Below, in pieces: positions 20,404 to 32,273 of a stretch of DNA of 64,000 nt. Numbering within the stretch: position 1 is the first letter of the stretch; the number at the start of each line of letters is the position of its first letter. The notes beneath the pieces were generated by a model. It had not been told where the DNA came from and searched no databases. It saw only the letters and a list, made by a program, of their open reading frames with translations. The translations under genes and the position numbers were made by a program. The stretch is taken from contig NC_084480.1 of NCBI RefSeq assembly GCF_030035675.1, forward strand, positions 533,501 through 597,500, written 5' to 3'. The stretch comes from Rhineura floridana (taxonomy: Eukaryota; Chordata; Lepidosauria; Squamata; Rhineuridae).

Positions 20404-21668
20404 AAAGGCTTCTGAGGAAGCTTAGCAGTCATGGAATAAGAGGAGAGGTCCTCTTGTGGATAAGGAATTGGTTAAGAAGCAGAAAGCAGAGAGTAGGAAT
20501 AAACGGACAGTTCTCCCAATGGAGGGCTGTAGAAAGTGGAGTCCCTCAAGGATCGGTATTGGGACCTGTACTTTTCAACTTGTTCATTAATGACCTAGAA
20601 TTAGGAGTGAGCAGTGAAGTGGCCAAGTTTGCTGACGACACTAAATTGTTCAGGGTTGTTAAAACAAAAAGGGATTGCGAAGAGCTCCAAAAAGACCTCT
20701 CCAAACTGAGTGAATGGGCGGAAAAATGGCAAATGCAATTCAGTATAAACAAGTGTAAAATTATGCATATTGGAGCAAAAAATCTTCATTTCACATATAC
20801 GCTCATGGGGTCTGAACTGGCGGTGACCGACCAGGAGAGAGACCTCGGGGTTGTACTGGACAGCACGATGAAAATGTCGACCCAGTGTGCGGCAGCTGTG
20901 AAAAAGGCAAATTCCATGCTAGCGATAATTAGGAAAGGTATTGAAAATAAAACAGCCCATATCATAATGCCGTTGTATAAATCTATGGTGCGGCTGCATT
21001 TGGAATACTGTGTACAGTTCTGGTCACCTCATCTCAAAAAGGATATTATAGAGTTGGAAAAGGTTCAGAAGAGGGCAACCAGAATGATCAAGGGGATGGA
21101 GCGACTCCCTTACGAGGAAAGGTTGCAGCATTTGGGGCTTTTTAGTTTAGAGAAAAGGCGGGTCAGAGGAGACATGATAGAAGTGTATAAAATTATGCAT
21201 GGCATTGAGAAAGTGGATAGAGAAAAGTTCTTCTCCCTCTCTCATAATACTAGAACTCATGAACATTCAAAGAAGCTGAATGTTGGAAGATTCAGGACAG
21301 ACAAAAGGAAGTACTTCTTTACTCAGCGCATAGTTAAACTATGGAATTTGCTCCCACAAGATGCAGTAATGGCCACCAGCTTGGATGGCTTTAAAAGAAG
21401 ATTAGACAAATTCATGGAGGACAGGGCTATCAATGGCTACTAGCCGTGATGGCTGTGCTCTGCCACCCTAGTCAGAGGCAGCATGCTTCTGAAAACCAGT
21501 TGCCGGAATCCTCAGGAGGGGAGAGTGTTCTTGCACTCGGGTCCTGCTTGCGGGCTTCCCCCAGGCACCTGGTTGGCCACTGTGAGAACAGGATGCTGGA
21601 CTAGATGGGCCACTGGCCTGATCCAGCAGGCTCTTCTTATGTTCTTATGTTCTTATGTTCTTATCTTC
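20404..21668 (+). mobile_element. CR1 LINE, 5'-truncated, well preserved
   Basis: An open reverse-transcriptase frame of about 340 codons ends at 21443 (VPQGSVLGPVLFNLFINDLE, AKFADDTKLF, SWAEKW-type thumb, RQRATRMI-like ATRMIKGMERLPYEER). It is followed by the CR1 tail with (TTCTTATG)n. ATCTTC flanks both sides (20398-20403, 21663-21668), a possible target duplication. It is inserted about 180 bp upstream of the avidin B start codon and is one of the youngest-looking CR1 copies here. Confidence 0.9.
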
Positions 21669-21839
21669 CTGCCGCACCAGCCAAAGCGCGGCAGGTCAGG
21701 AGGGCACCTTCGGGTCCGGCAAAGTGCTCTTCATGGGACAGGGCGACCCTTCCTTGGATCTTGCGCCTGAGGGTTCTGCTTCCCCACCCCTCGCCCACCC
21801 TGGAGAAAACCCTCTGCGCTACTTCTTAAAAAGAGCATT

Positions 21840-21965
21840 GTAGGGCTGGAAAAGGTTCACAAAAGGGACACCAAGGGGAGGGGGCAACTCCATGAAAGGA
21901 AAAGACTACAGTCAGCACTTCTTAGTTTAGAAAACAGGAGAGGAAGAGGAGACCTGATAGAGGTA
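21840..21965 (+). mobile_element. CR1 RT fragment
   Basis: Decayed copy of the GLEKVHKRDTKG...LLSLENRRGRGDLIEV segment. Confidence 0.55.
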
Positions 21966-24060
21966 TGTCAAATGCTCCAATGCGCCTGCTCAGGACTTCA
22001 TGGCCCCCATGACAACCCCGGGGGCTGTCTCAAGTTGTCACCAGTCCAACACATAGGGCAGGGCACACTCTCTACTTGGTTTTTGCTCCAGACTGCGGAA
22101 GAGATAGGGGGCTGGTGGGTGTCACCCCATTATCATGGTCAGACCATTTCCTGGTGAAGTTTAGACTCATGGCACCAATCCTCCCCTACAGGGGTGGTGG
22201 ATAGATTAAGATGGTCCCCCTGGAGACTAATGGAATCCATTGGATTCCTGAACACTCTGGGAAAGCTTCCAGTAGAAAGAGCGGGTGACCCTGTTGAAGC
22301 CCTTGTCATGCTGTGTAATGAGACACATCGGGGTCTTAACATGGTAGCCCCTGAATGCCCTCTCTGGCATTGTGGAGCCCAGTTTGCACCTTGGTACACT
22401 AGTGAACTAAGGGCAATGAAACAGGCTGGACTACAGCTAGAGCACAAGTGGTGAAAGTTGTGCCATGAGGCTGACTCGGCATGAGTAAAGCATCACAACC
22501 ATGCCTACTGTGTGGCGGTGAGGGTGGTGAAGAAGGCCCACTTCTCTGCCTCCATCACATCCTCAAGTAGCAGTCCAGTGGAGCTTTTCTGTATTGTCAG
22601 GGGTCTGTTGACATCAACTCCAGGAGGCCCACTGTGAATTGTTTGCAAGGCACTTTGAGGGTAAAGTTGCTTGCCTCTGTAGCAATCTTGATGCCCCACC
22701 CACATATACTGTAGTCCACAGTGAGGTGTCCAGTGCAGTGTCTACTGCAACTTCTTGGGATCAGTTTCTGTTGATGTGGCCTTATGATGTGGACAAGGTG
22801 CTTGTGACAATGCAACCAGTGTGTCCTCTCAACTCTTGCCCTTCTTGGCTTATTAAAGTTTGCCGAAGAGGCACAACTGTGCAGATCCAGAGTGTGGTCA
22901 ATGCGTCTTTGCACAAGGGAGGCGTCCTAGCTGCCCTGAAAGAGGCAGTGATCCAACTGCTCCTGAAAAAGCCCATGCTGGATCCATTGGTTTGTGACAA
23001 CTACCGCCCAGTCACAAATACCCCATTTTTAGGAAAGGTGATCAAGAGGGTTGTGGCTCACCAATTGCAAGTACTCTTCAATAAAACAGATTATCTTAAC
23101 TCATTTCTATCTGGATTTAGTTTGTAGTCTGGGGGTGCTCCTGGATCCCTCTTTGTCACTAGAGGTGTTGCTGTGTGTTTGCACTAAATTTGTTTAAAGC
23201 AGCAGCAGCAGCAGCAGAGAGTAACAGCGGTCTGAAATGCGAGTGTGCCAGCGTGTGCGTGCGTTTGCCTAAGAAAGCAGGCTTTTACCTTGCATCAGGA
23301 TCACTGAGACTTGAGACTTAGTAAAATAAGAAAAGCTACTTTATTTATAGAAATACATAGTAGACAGAAAGGCATACCTAGTTCTAACTAACTAACTAAG
23401 TTGGAGGTGCAACGCCCAGGTGTGGGAGTTGACCTCATGGCTAGGAGAGAGAGCAGAGAAAAAAGGTGTCTCAGTTGGAGAAGAAAGGAAGTGGAAAGGA
23501 GAGAAGGAGGAGGGGCAGGTAAGCTTCCCTAAAGACGTAACAGTCTAGCGATAGAAGGAAATCAGTCAGAGCATCACAGGTAAAGGTAAACAAGCCTATC
23601 CATCTGGAGGACCCAAACTCTATATCCCTTCTGGAACATAGACAAAAGAACAAAACAGGAGTTGCTCTTGCCCCACTTCCAACAAGAGGCACATACCTTC
23701 TTATCACGAAGTCTGTTTCACACAACTTAGGAAACGGACCTTTAGTGTGTTGTACATCTCTGTAACATCTGGATTGGGAGAATCCCTGCAAGCCCTGGTG
23801 GTGGTTTGGATGAGGGTCAACAAACTGACTCTCAATCCTGGCAAGGTGGAGGCACTGTGGGTGAGCAGTCCTCGAATCTGGGTAATTGGTCAATTGTCTG
23901 CTTTGGTGGGACTGTATCCCCCCCCCGAAGGAGCAGTCATAGTTTGGGCTCCAGGAACCACTTCTGTGGTTACAGCCCAGGTGCTGTCAAGGTGCTAGGA
24001 GTGCCTTTTACAGCTTCAGCTGGTTAGACAGGCACAACCATTTCAGGATCAAGATAGCCT
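21966..24060 (+). mobile_element. L2-like LINE, decayed, split by an LTR
   Basis: Fragments of the endonuclease (HGPHDNPGGCLKLS..., a YHGQTISW relic of the WSDH motif), linker and RT start (NSCPSWLIKVCR, VIQLLLKKPMLDPLVCDNYR, PFLGKVIKRVVAHQLQVL) are seen. Sequence continues past the LTR at 23166-23684 with MRVNKLTLNPGKVEALWV. Many stops and shifts. Confidence 0.75.
23166..23684 (-). mobile_element. Solo LTR of the copia-associated family
   Basis: A 519-bp LTR with an exact AGAGG duplication (23161-23165, 23685-23689). It is inserted in the L2-like relic. It has an internal (GCT)n run near its 3' end. Fossil. Confidence 0.88.
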
Positions 24061-24565
24061 GACCGCTGTTGTCTGTGCAATATCATGATGATGATTTACA
24101 TTTATTAGTTTTTTTCCGCAAAAGTGATCCAAAGTGACTTACCAAACATCAAAACCAAAACAGAAGAACCTAAGGCTTGCATTCAACTAAGTCCTACTCA
24201 GAAGAAACCCATTGACAATAATGACCCAAATATAGTCATGTTTATTAACATCAATTAATCTGTTCTAGGAAGAACTAACATTGACTACCACCCTAAAAAC
24301 ATATCCATACTTATGTAAAAAGGCAGCTCTAACACAACCCACCCCACTAAACTGTCAAGAATAGCTAACTTTGGTCAAGCTGAAATGGGTCAACCAGAGA
24401 GAATTCTGGGAGCCTGTGGTTCCCTAGGACTCCCTACTGGGGGAGATCCGAGATTCAGTGTCAGACAGACAATTTGCAACCTTGCAAGAAGATGCAACTG
24501 ATCTTTAGCTGTTATTCCTTATCGGCTTTCTGAGATCAAAAGTCAGGAAGAGGGGGTGTTGTAGA
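24061..24565. other. No gene recognised
   Basis: Intergenic DNA with weak LINE-tail-like sequence near 24100. No coding signal on either strand. Confidence 0.25.
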
Positions 24566-25080
24566 TCAGGACCCCTGGGTGATGCTGTCTAGCCCCCTTA
24601 TCTTCAAAGGCTTCAAAAGAGTGGATCACGGCAGGGGCGGAATATGGCAGTTTGCCTCCCCCCCTCCTTGTTGACCAATAAACTCCATAAAAATGAAGGA
24701 TGATCCTTCAGTCTTTGTTCCCTATTTCCATCTACCTCGACTTGCCTGCAGTTTGACAGAGAAAAGCCATTGGGGAACCAGGCTATTCTACTGGGAGAAT
24801 AGGATCTATTCTACTGTGAGCATAGGATCTTAGTTTAGAAAGTTCTTTGTTATTTTTCATGCTCTGTACTGATCCTCTCACCTTTGTTATGCCAGTGTAC
24901 CTTGTGTAACCTGTCTGAGGGTGATTAGCTTTAAGGAAACAAGCTGCTGCTCTCTCTTTTGTATACCATTCTATTTACTTTTAAATAAACTATCCTTTTA
25001 TAAATGGTATGTATTGGCTTGAAACTAAGGATTCTAAATCTAGTCCTTGATTACTGAACGCTACTGATTACCGTTGGGTA
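24566..25080 (+). mobile_element. Possible LTR of an unidentified retroelement
   Basis: It starts near TGTTGTAGATCAGG, carries TAAATAAAC as a possible polyadenylation signal, and has a GGCTTGAAACTAAGGATTCT block as in many reptile LTRs. No duplication was established. Fossil, tentative. Confidence 0.3.
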
Positions 25081-25369
25081 ATGAGGGTCATCCCTTTAGA
25101 ATGCAGGCAGCTCTCTGAGGCCCCCTTCCTCAGAGAAAGGAACCAGGAAGAGGGGTGGTGGCAGTACTATGGTGAAAATACTCCTGAAGGAGGGAGGGCT
25201 GTGCCTGGGAAGCAGAGACCCAAAGGAGTTGGGACTGTTCTCGGAAGCAAAGAACCCCCCTTGGGGTGCTGAGGGCAAGGGACCCAAGGGGGACAATTCT
25301 TTGACATAAATGAGGCCAGAAATATCTAAAACCAAAGCAGACCTTACCAATTATCTAGATTAAGGACTA

Positions 25370-25995
25370 AAACCCTGGGTAAAAAGCAATTTTGTTGCCT
25401 AGTGACTAAAAATAGATGGTGGCACCTGGCATACTTCCCTGAGGAGAGCATTCCACAAGTAGGGAGCCAGCAGTGAAAGGCCCAATCTCCTGTGGATGTG
25501 GCACATGAAGAAGGGCCTCAGATGATGAGTGCAGGGTCTGGGCTATGGGAAGAGGTGGTCCTTGAGCTACTGGGGTCCTGAGCTGCATAAGACTTTGAAC
25601 GGAACGTGGAACCTAATTGGTAGCCAGCACAATGACGCCAGAATTGGTTTTATATGTTCAGACTGTCTTGCCCTAGTCAGCAATCTGGCCGCTGAATTCT
25701 GCATCAGCTGCAGTTTCTGAACCATCTTCAAATGTAGCCCCACAAATAATGGATTGCAGTAGTTTAACCTAGAGGTTAGCATAGGTTGCCCCTGCCTAGA
25801 TAAGGGTTCAGCTGAAGGCACTCCACGCAGCTGAGGCCACTTGAGCCTCAAGTGACAATAATGGATCTAGAAGTACTCCCAAGCTATGTGCCTGCTCATT
25901 CAGAGGCAGAGTAACGGTGCCCAGAACAGGCCACATCCCACTCATCTGCTCTATAGAGAATCACCCTCTAACAGTGTCTCAATCTTGTCTGGGTT
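25370..25995 (-). mobile_element. L2-like LINE RT fragment, minus strand
   Basis: MLTSRLNYCNPLFVGLHLKM, VQKLQLMQNSAARLLTRARQ and LCWLPIRFHVPFKVL match the C-terminal third of the L2-like reverse transcriptase. Confidence 0.75.
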
Positions 25996-26440
25996 AAGGT
26001 GGATTACTGCAATGTGCTCTGTGTGGGGCTATCCCACAAGCTGCCCAGAAGCTGGAGCTAATGCAAAATGTAGTGGCCCAGATGCTCCCTGGGACAGAAT
26101 ATTCCCATCATATTATGTTGCTACTTATGAAAGAATTGCACTGACTGCCTATTAGGTTGTGGGTTAAGCTCAAGGTGCTGCAACTGATGTGCAAAGCCCT
26201 ACACAGCTTGGGAATGGGATACCTAAAAGATTGCCTCATCCATCCTTTATATAGCCAACTGATCAGTACTCTCTGTGGGAAATGGCAACCTGCAGATACT
26301 GTTTTATCAGGAGATCCATTCTGCACAATGCCACAACCAGACCTTTATCGTGGAGGCACCTACCTTTTGGAGCCCCTGTCAGTCTTTGCCGGCTGCACAG
26401 TAGAAATTTATGGCCGTAGTAAAACAGTTAGTAGATAGCC
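25996..26440 (+). mobile_element. L2-like LINE RT fragment, plus strand
   Basis: Relics of DYCNVLCVGLSHKL, ELHWLPI-like and VKLKVLQLMCKALHSLGMGY. It faces the fragment to its left, so the two are tail-separated pieces of different copies. Confidence 0.65.
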
Positions 26441-26592
26441 AGCCAGGTTGTAATCAGGCCGTCAATTTGTAGAGGCTTGGTGTGGATCAGGGCAAGCAAG
26501 GAAACAGCCTTTACCAGTGGGAAGTTCAAAACGCAAGGCCAGAGTAGATGTCAGATGCAGTCCTGGGTCACAAACACACAAGAGGGTCCAGG

Positions 26593-27055
26593 TGATTGGA
26601 AGTGGGGCAAGAGCAATCCCTGTTGGGTTCTTTTGTTTGTATTCCAGAAGGGAGACAGAGTGAGGGTCCTCCAGCTGGCTAGGCTTGCCTACCTTTACCT
26701 GTGCTCTTCTCTACCTAACTTCCTTCTGCTGTAAACTGATATGCTCAGGGAAGCTGACCTGCCCCTCCTTCCATTGTCCTCTTCTTCGACTGTCTGAGGA
26801 GAGAGTCTTTGTTCTCTCTCCTGAGCCATGAGGGCAAGACCCACATCTGGGCATTGTGCCTCCAACTGAGTTAGAACTAGGTATGCCTTTCCTATCTACT
26901 ACGTATTTCTATAAATAAAGTAGCTTTTCTTATTTTACTAAGTCTTAAGTCTCAGTGATCCTGATGCAGGGTAAAAGCCTGCTTTCTTAGGTCAATACAC
27001 ACACTGGCACACGCGCAGCTCAGACTGCTGAATTACTCTGCATATTTCCATGACA
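26593..27055 (+). mobile_element. Solo LTR of the copia-associated family
   Basis: About 463 bp, TGATTGGAAGTGGGGC...CATATTTCCATGACA, with a TATAAATAAAG element near the expected polyadenylation site. The flanking 5-mers (CCAGG, CAAGT) are only partly alike. Fossil. Confidence 0.8.
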
Positions 27056-27454
27056 CAAGTCCCAGACAAGGCTGGCATAGGGGCAGCACTGGGGTCCAAC
27101 ATTGCTTCCAGCAGAGGGCAAAATCACTCTCATGGTCTTTTGGACTCCACTCCCTGGTGCAGGTGGTTGCAGTCAGCTCTCTGGCCCGAGAGCTTGCAAT
27201 CTTAAACATGAGAGTGCCTGAGTTGCTCTGCTACTTGCTGGCATCTTCACTCCGTCGGGGTCAGAAGGGCCTCCTGTTCACTCCCTGAGTCTAACTGAGG
27301 AGCACCAGTTCTGTCCTGATCATTTTCCAGCGGTGGGGTCTAGATTCACGTCTTTGGTAAGTCTGCTAGTTCCCTGGGTCTGCTGCGGCCTGCCACTCCT
27401 CCAAGGACTCATCTGAAGGACGCCCAACGCTCCCTCCCATTACATTTCAGATAA

Positions 27455-27670
27455 GCACAGTCTCTATGGTCTTTTTGGTACCTGTTGAAGACTTTCCTCT
27501 TTGAACAAGCCTTCTAAGTGGAGTCGCCCCCCCCCCCAAGTGGGTGTCTGTACTGGATATGTAATTGTTTTTATATAGGCAATTCCTTTACATGTGCTTT
27601 TTACTGTATGGAGAAATTGCTTTGAGATGCTTCTGAGGAAATCAATTCATAAATGAAATAAATAATAGTA
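27455..27670 (+). mobile_element. L2-like LINE 3' tail
   Basis: Relic of the FLVPVEDFPLFEQAF-type end (the TYLFAQAF block elsewhere), then an A/T-rich tail. Confidence 0.55.
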
Positions 27671-27830
27671 TCAATGGATGCTAGCCATGATTAACTATAT
27701 TCTGCCTCTACTGTTGGAAGCAGTATACCAGTTGCTGGGAATCAGAAGCGGGGACAATGTGATTGTGCTCAGGTTGGCCACTGTGACACGTGAGAGGCTT
27801 TTGGCCTGATTCAGCTTCAGAACTTCTTCC
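27671..27830 (+). mobile_element. CR1 3' tail remnant
   Basis: Contains ATCAATGGATGCTAGCCATG and the GGCCACTGTGACA...GCCTGATTCAGC pattern of the CR1 tail. Confidence 0.55.
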
Positions 27831-28570
27831 TCCTCCCTGAACTGGGAAAATGGGGGGGGGGTTGAAAGGAAAACAAACAGCCTGTACAGTAAGGACCTGC
27901 TCCTCCAGTTATTAGGCTGAGACCCAGCTGGTACAGATACAGCATCCAAAAGCAATGTTTGATCACTTTTTCTTTCAGTTGGAGGACGGAGTAGGGGATC
28001 AGCAAATATTTGCAAAGGATTTTGTCACGCAGCAGTGCTGTCCCCCAAGGGAAGCTGACCTCACCTGGCTCCAGCATTTGCATGGAGGCTTAGACTGCAG
28101 CTTCTTTGTTTGGCTTAATGTCACTCTGAGAGAGTTCATGACGGATGCCACTTTCTGCATATTTCAGTTGGAGGACTGAGGAGGGAATCAACAAATATTT
28201 GCAGAGGCAGCACCAGAATTTTGCCAAGGAGTAGGGCTGTCCCTTAGGGCAGCTGTCTCCAGCTTCACCTGCAGGGGTGCCAACAGGTTTTCCTGGTCCC
28301 CATACACTGTATGTAGATTGGGCTGCCTACATTCCCACCCACCCCTACCTCCCCACAATCTACTTAGGCTGCTTATGTACATATATAACCAATATGAAGA
28401 GTTATTTTGAATGAACAAATTTTAAACCTGCCTTGCAAAGTTCCTGCCCTCTCAAGGCATGTTTACAACAGTTATAAATAGTTCAAAAACCATAATAATA
28501 TAATTATTAAATAACATTTAAACTTTAAAATAACTTTTAAAAGATAGGAGCAGCTAAAAAGATTATGCAG

Positions 28571-29055
28571 CTTGACTGAACCAACTCTCAACTTAACCTA
28601 CCTCACAGAGTTGTTGCAAAGATAACAGGGGAGGACCCAGGAAGAAAAGTGAGGTGCAAATATATTATGCCATATTTATATTGACAAATCATGCAGTGAA
28701 GAGGGGCAAAAATGCACTAAGGCAGCCCGCCTCAACTGCTTTAACTGCAACATTCCACAGTTCTGATATTTTACAGCAATTACCAAAATGCACACACACA
28801 AAATGTGCCAACACACACACACACACACACAGCTTGACTGAACCAACTCTCAGGGTAACCTACCTCACAGGGTTGTTGCAAAGATAACACGGGAGGACCC
28901 AGGAAGAAAAGTGAGGTGCAAACATATATTCACAAACCATGCAATGAAGCAGGAAAATATGCACAAAGGCAGCCCTCCCCCATTGCTGTAACTGCAACTT
29001 TCCACAGTTCTCACATTTTGCAGTGAAATACCAACAAAAAAGCTTGCCAACACAC
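28571..29055. repeat. Tandem duplication, period 262 bp, with (AC)n
   Basis: The block starting CTTGACTGAACCAACTCTCA at 28571 recurs at 28833. The shared body includes AACCTACCTCACAG-GGTTGTTGCAAAG (SINE-tail-like) and GCAAATATAT. An (AC)n run at 28812-28831 marks the join. Confidence 0.8.
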
Positions 29056-29059
29056 ACAA

Positions 29060-29236
29060 TCTGAGTATGTGCAGTTTAATTTACCTAGAGAGGTGGTAGG
29101 CTCTCCTACACTGGAGGCCTTCAAGATGCAGCTGGACAGCCACCAGTCGGGTAAGCCTTAAGTTGGATTCCTGCACTGAGCAGGGATTGGACTCGATGGC
29201 CTTACAGACCCTTTCCAACTCTACTAGTCTATGATT
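29060..29236 (+). mobile_element. CR1 3' end
   Basis: It has the PREVVGSPTLEAFKMQLDSH-type coding end and the tail CCAACTCTACTAGTCTATGA. Confidence 0.75.
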
Positions 29237-32200
29237 ATATGACTGAACTCTCAGCCTAACCTAGCTCACAGGGTTGTTGGAAAGACTCCATATATACATA
29301 CACCAGAAATGTGAAAATACATACATATATACCCCATATAATATTGTATTGTTAAAACTAATTAATCATTGCAGAATTTTTTTTTTAAATCAGTATTAGT
29401 TTCCTGCCAAATAACAGCAGGGATACTTAAGTCCTGCCTAATTGCTTAAAAATCAGGATTGGAGGAGGAGAGAAAGATTTACAACACAATCCTTTGCTAG
29501 GTCTCCTCAAAAGTCCCATTGATTTACAACACAATCCCAACCATATCTACACAAAATTAAGTCCTATTGAATTCAATGGGGTTTATTCCCAGTCATGTGG
29601 GATTAGCATTGCAACTTTACTCCCAGAAAAGTGTGTATAGGATTAAAGTTTCATATTGGGAAGGTTTTCAGTACAGGATATGAATTACTCAGATAAACTG
29701 CCCTGTTCAGCATCCCAGGAAAATTTAAACTGGTTTGACTCCTTATATTTAGAAAACTATAACATATTGTAATGGCATCATAAGCTGCATGTACACTTTT
29801 TATTTCCATTCAAAAATTATTTTAAAGATAAAAAGTATAATATACTATTTTGCAAGTAATTTTTTAAAATCTACATGTACATTTTTATTATCAGCATCAC
29901 TGAAAATGTTTACTGTGCATACCTACCAAGATCCTACTGTGATCTTCTAGTCTGGACCTCATGCTGGATGTGCACACAGAGAGAATGTCCTCCCCCACCG
30001 CAAAATCCCTCTTCTCTTGGGCAGTGGTTGCAGGGGGCACCCCATCCCTGTTACTGGGGCCAGGCTGAGCATCCCTGCCATCATCATTCATTGGTGATCA
30101 CTCATGGCCAAGTAAGATTGTCTTCCAAGATAAGGTCTTTAACGGTGGGTCCGTAAGTGACTGTGGAGGCCAATTCTAGATTCACACAGCCTCCCACAGT
30201 GAGGACATAGGTTTGCAGATGGAATACAGTCACGATGAGGATTTGCTTGACGTGCCTTCCGCTTAGCTCATTTGTCCCTTTCGCCCTGTACTTGTGCTTC
30301 TTCAAAGTCCATAGCACCTTTGATAATAGCCGACCTCCATTTGGGACGTTCATGGGACAAGGCTTCCCAGTTCTCAATGCTTATGTTACATTTTTTTAGA
30401 TTAGCTTTGAGAACATCTTTAAACCTCTTTTGCTGTCCACTGATATTCCATTTTCCAAATTGCGAGTAAAGTAGCTGCTTTGGAAGACAGTGATCAGGCA
30501 TTTGAACAACATGGTCGGTCCAGCGAAGTTGATGTTGAAGGATCATTGTTTCAACACTGGTAGTCTTTGCTTCTTCCAAAACACTAACATTAGTCCGCCT
30601 ATTTTCCCAAGTAATTTGCATAATTTCCCGGAGGTAGCATTGGTGGAATCTTTCAAGAAGTTGGGAGTGGCGTTTATAGATGGTCCATGTTTCACAGGCA
30701 TACAGTAAGGTCGGTAGTACAATGGCTTTGTAAATAAGCATTTTGGTTTCCCTGCAAATAGCCCGATCCTCGAACACTCTATGCTTCATTTGGGAGAATG
30801 CGGCACTCGCAGAGCTCAGACGATGCTGAATTTCAGCATCGATGTCAGCTTTTACAGAGAGATGGCTGCTGAGATAGGGGAAGTGATCAACATTCTCCAG
30901 CATCACACCATTAAGCTGGATTGATGGTGCTACAGAGGGATTGGTTCGCACTTGCTGATGAAGCACTTTGGTTTTTTAATGTTAAGCGAGAGGCCAAGCT
31001 TTTCATATGCTTCTGCAAAGACATTTAGCATAGTTTGAAGATCTTTCTCTGAATGTGTGGAGACTACATTATCATCGGCATATTGAAGTTCTACAACAGA
31101 GGTTGACATTACCTTACTTTTTGCTTTCAGCCTACTGAGATTAAAAAGCTTTCCATCTGTTCGATATGTGATTTCCACGCCAGTGGGAAGTTTCCCCTCA
31201 ACAAGGTGTAGAATCATGTCAATGAAAACAGCAAATAAGGTCGGAGCAATGACACATCCCTGTTTGATGCCTGATCCCACTTAGAATGGATCACTTTGAG
31301 AGCCATTGTTATCCAAAATTGTTGCTGTCATGTTGTCATGGAGGAGTCGCAAAATATTCACAAATTTATCAGGGCATCCAAGTTTCAGAAGGATGGTCCA
31401 AAGAGCAGTTCGATTTACAGTATCAAAGGCCTTAGTCAGATCAATAAACGCCATATACAGAAGTCGGTTTTGCTCCCTGCATTTTTCTTGAAGCTGTCGT
31501 GCAGTGAAGATCATGTCCACTGTCTCCCTGGAAGGGCGGAAACCATTTTGGGATTCAGGGAGGATGTCTTCTGAGATAGGTAGGAGGTGATTTGTGAGGA
31601 TCCTTGCAAGGATTTTACCTGCGGTAGCAAGAAAAGAGATGCCTCAGTAGTTCCCACAATCTGTTCTATCACCCTTCTTGAAAAGAGTGATAATTATGGC
31701 ATCCCTAAAGTCTTCCGGGATCTCCTCCCTCATCCAGATTTTTTCAATGAGCTTATGAAGTTGTTGTGTAAATTCAGGCCCACCTTCTTTAAAGACTTCA
31801 GCAGGAATCCCATCAGGTCCACTAGCTGTGTTATTCTTCATTTGATTAATGGCTTTACTGACTTCATCCAAATTAGGGGATACTGCAAGCTCATCACTAA
31901 TTTGTTGTTGCGGGATTTGAGAGAAGACCTCATCAGCCACAATAGAGTTATGGTTAAGGAGGTTGTGGTAATGCTCTTTCCATCGCAGTGCAATACACTC
32001 TTTGTCCTTTAGAAGTTTGGTACCATCTATTGAACGTAAGGGATTTGTACCATAATTTGTTGGTCCATAGATGGTCTTTGTGGCATTAAAAAAGCCCCGT
32101 GCATCATGAGCATCTGCAAAATGCTGGATTTCTTGAGCTTTCTTTATCCACCAGGTGTTCTTAATTTCTCTAGTTCTTTGGACCTCAGCCTTTGCACTAG

Positions 32201-32273
32201 CATAGATTTTTTTCTTATCAGCACAGTTAATGTCTTTCTGCCATATCTGGAAGACTTTCCTTTTCTTGTCAAT

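Noticed and set aside
19542-21443. A 633-codon plus-strand open frame
   Set aside because: It joins the antisense of avidin B exon 1 and CpG-rich promoter to a CR1 reverse transcriptase by chance; the LINE boundary at about 20404 lies inside it.
24566-25080. Confident LTR call
   Set aside because: No flanking duplication or second copy in the window; kept only as a tentative feature.
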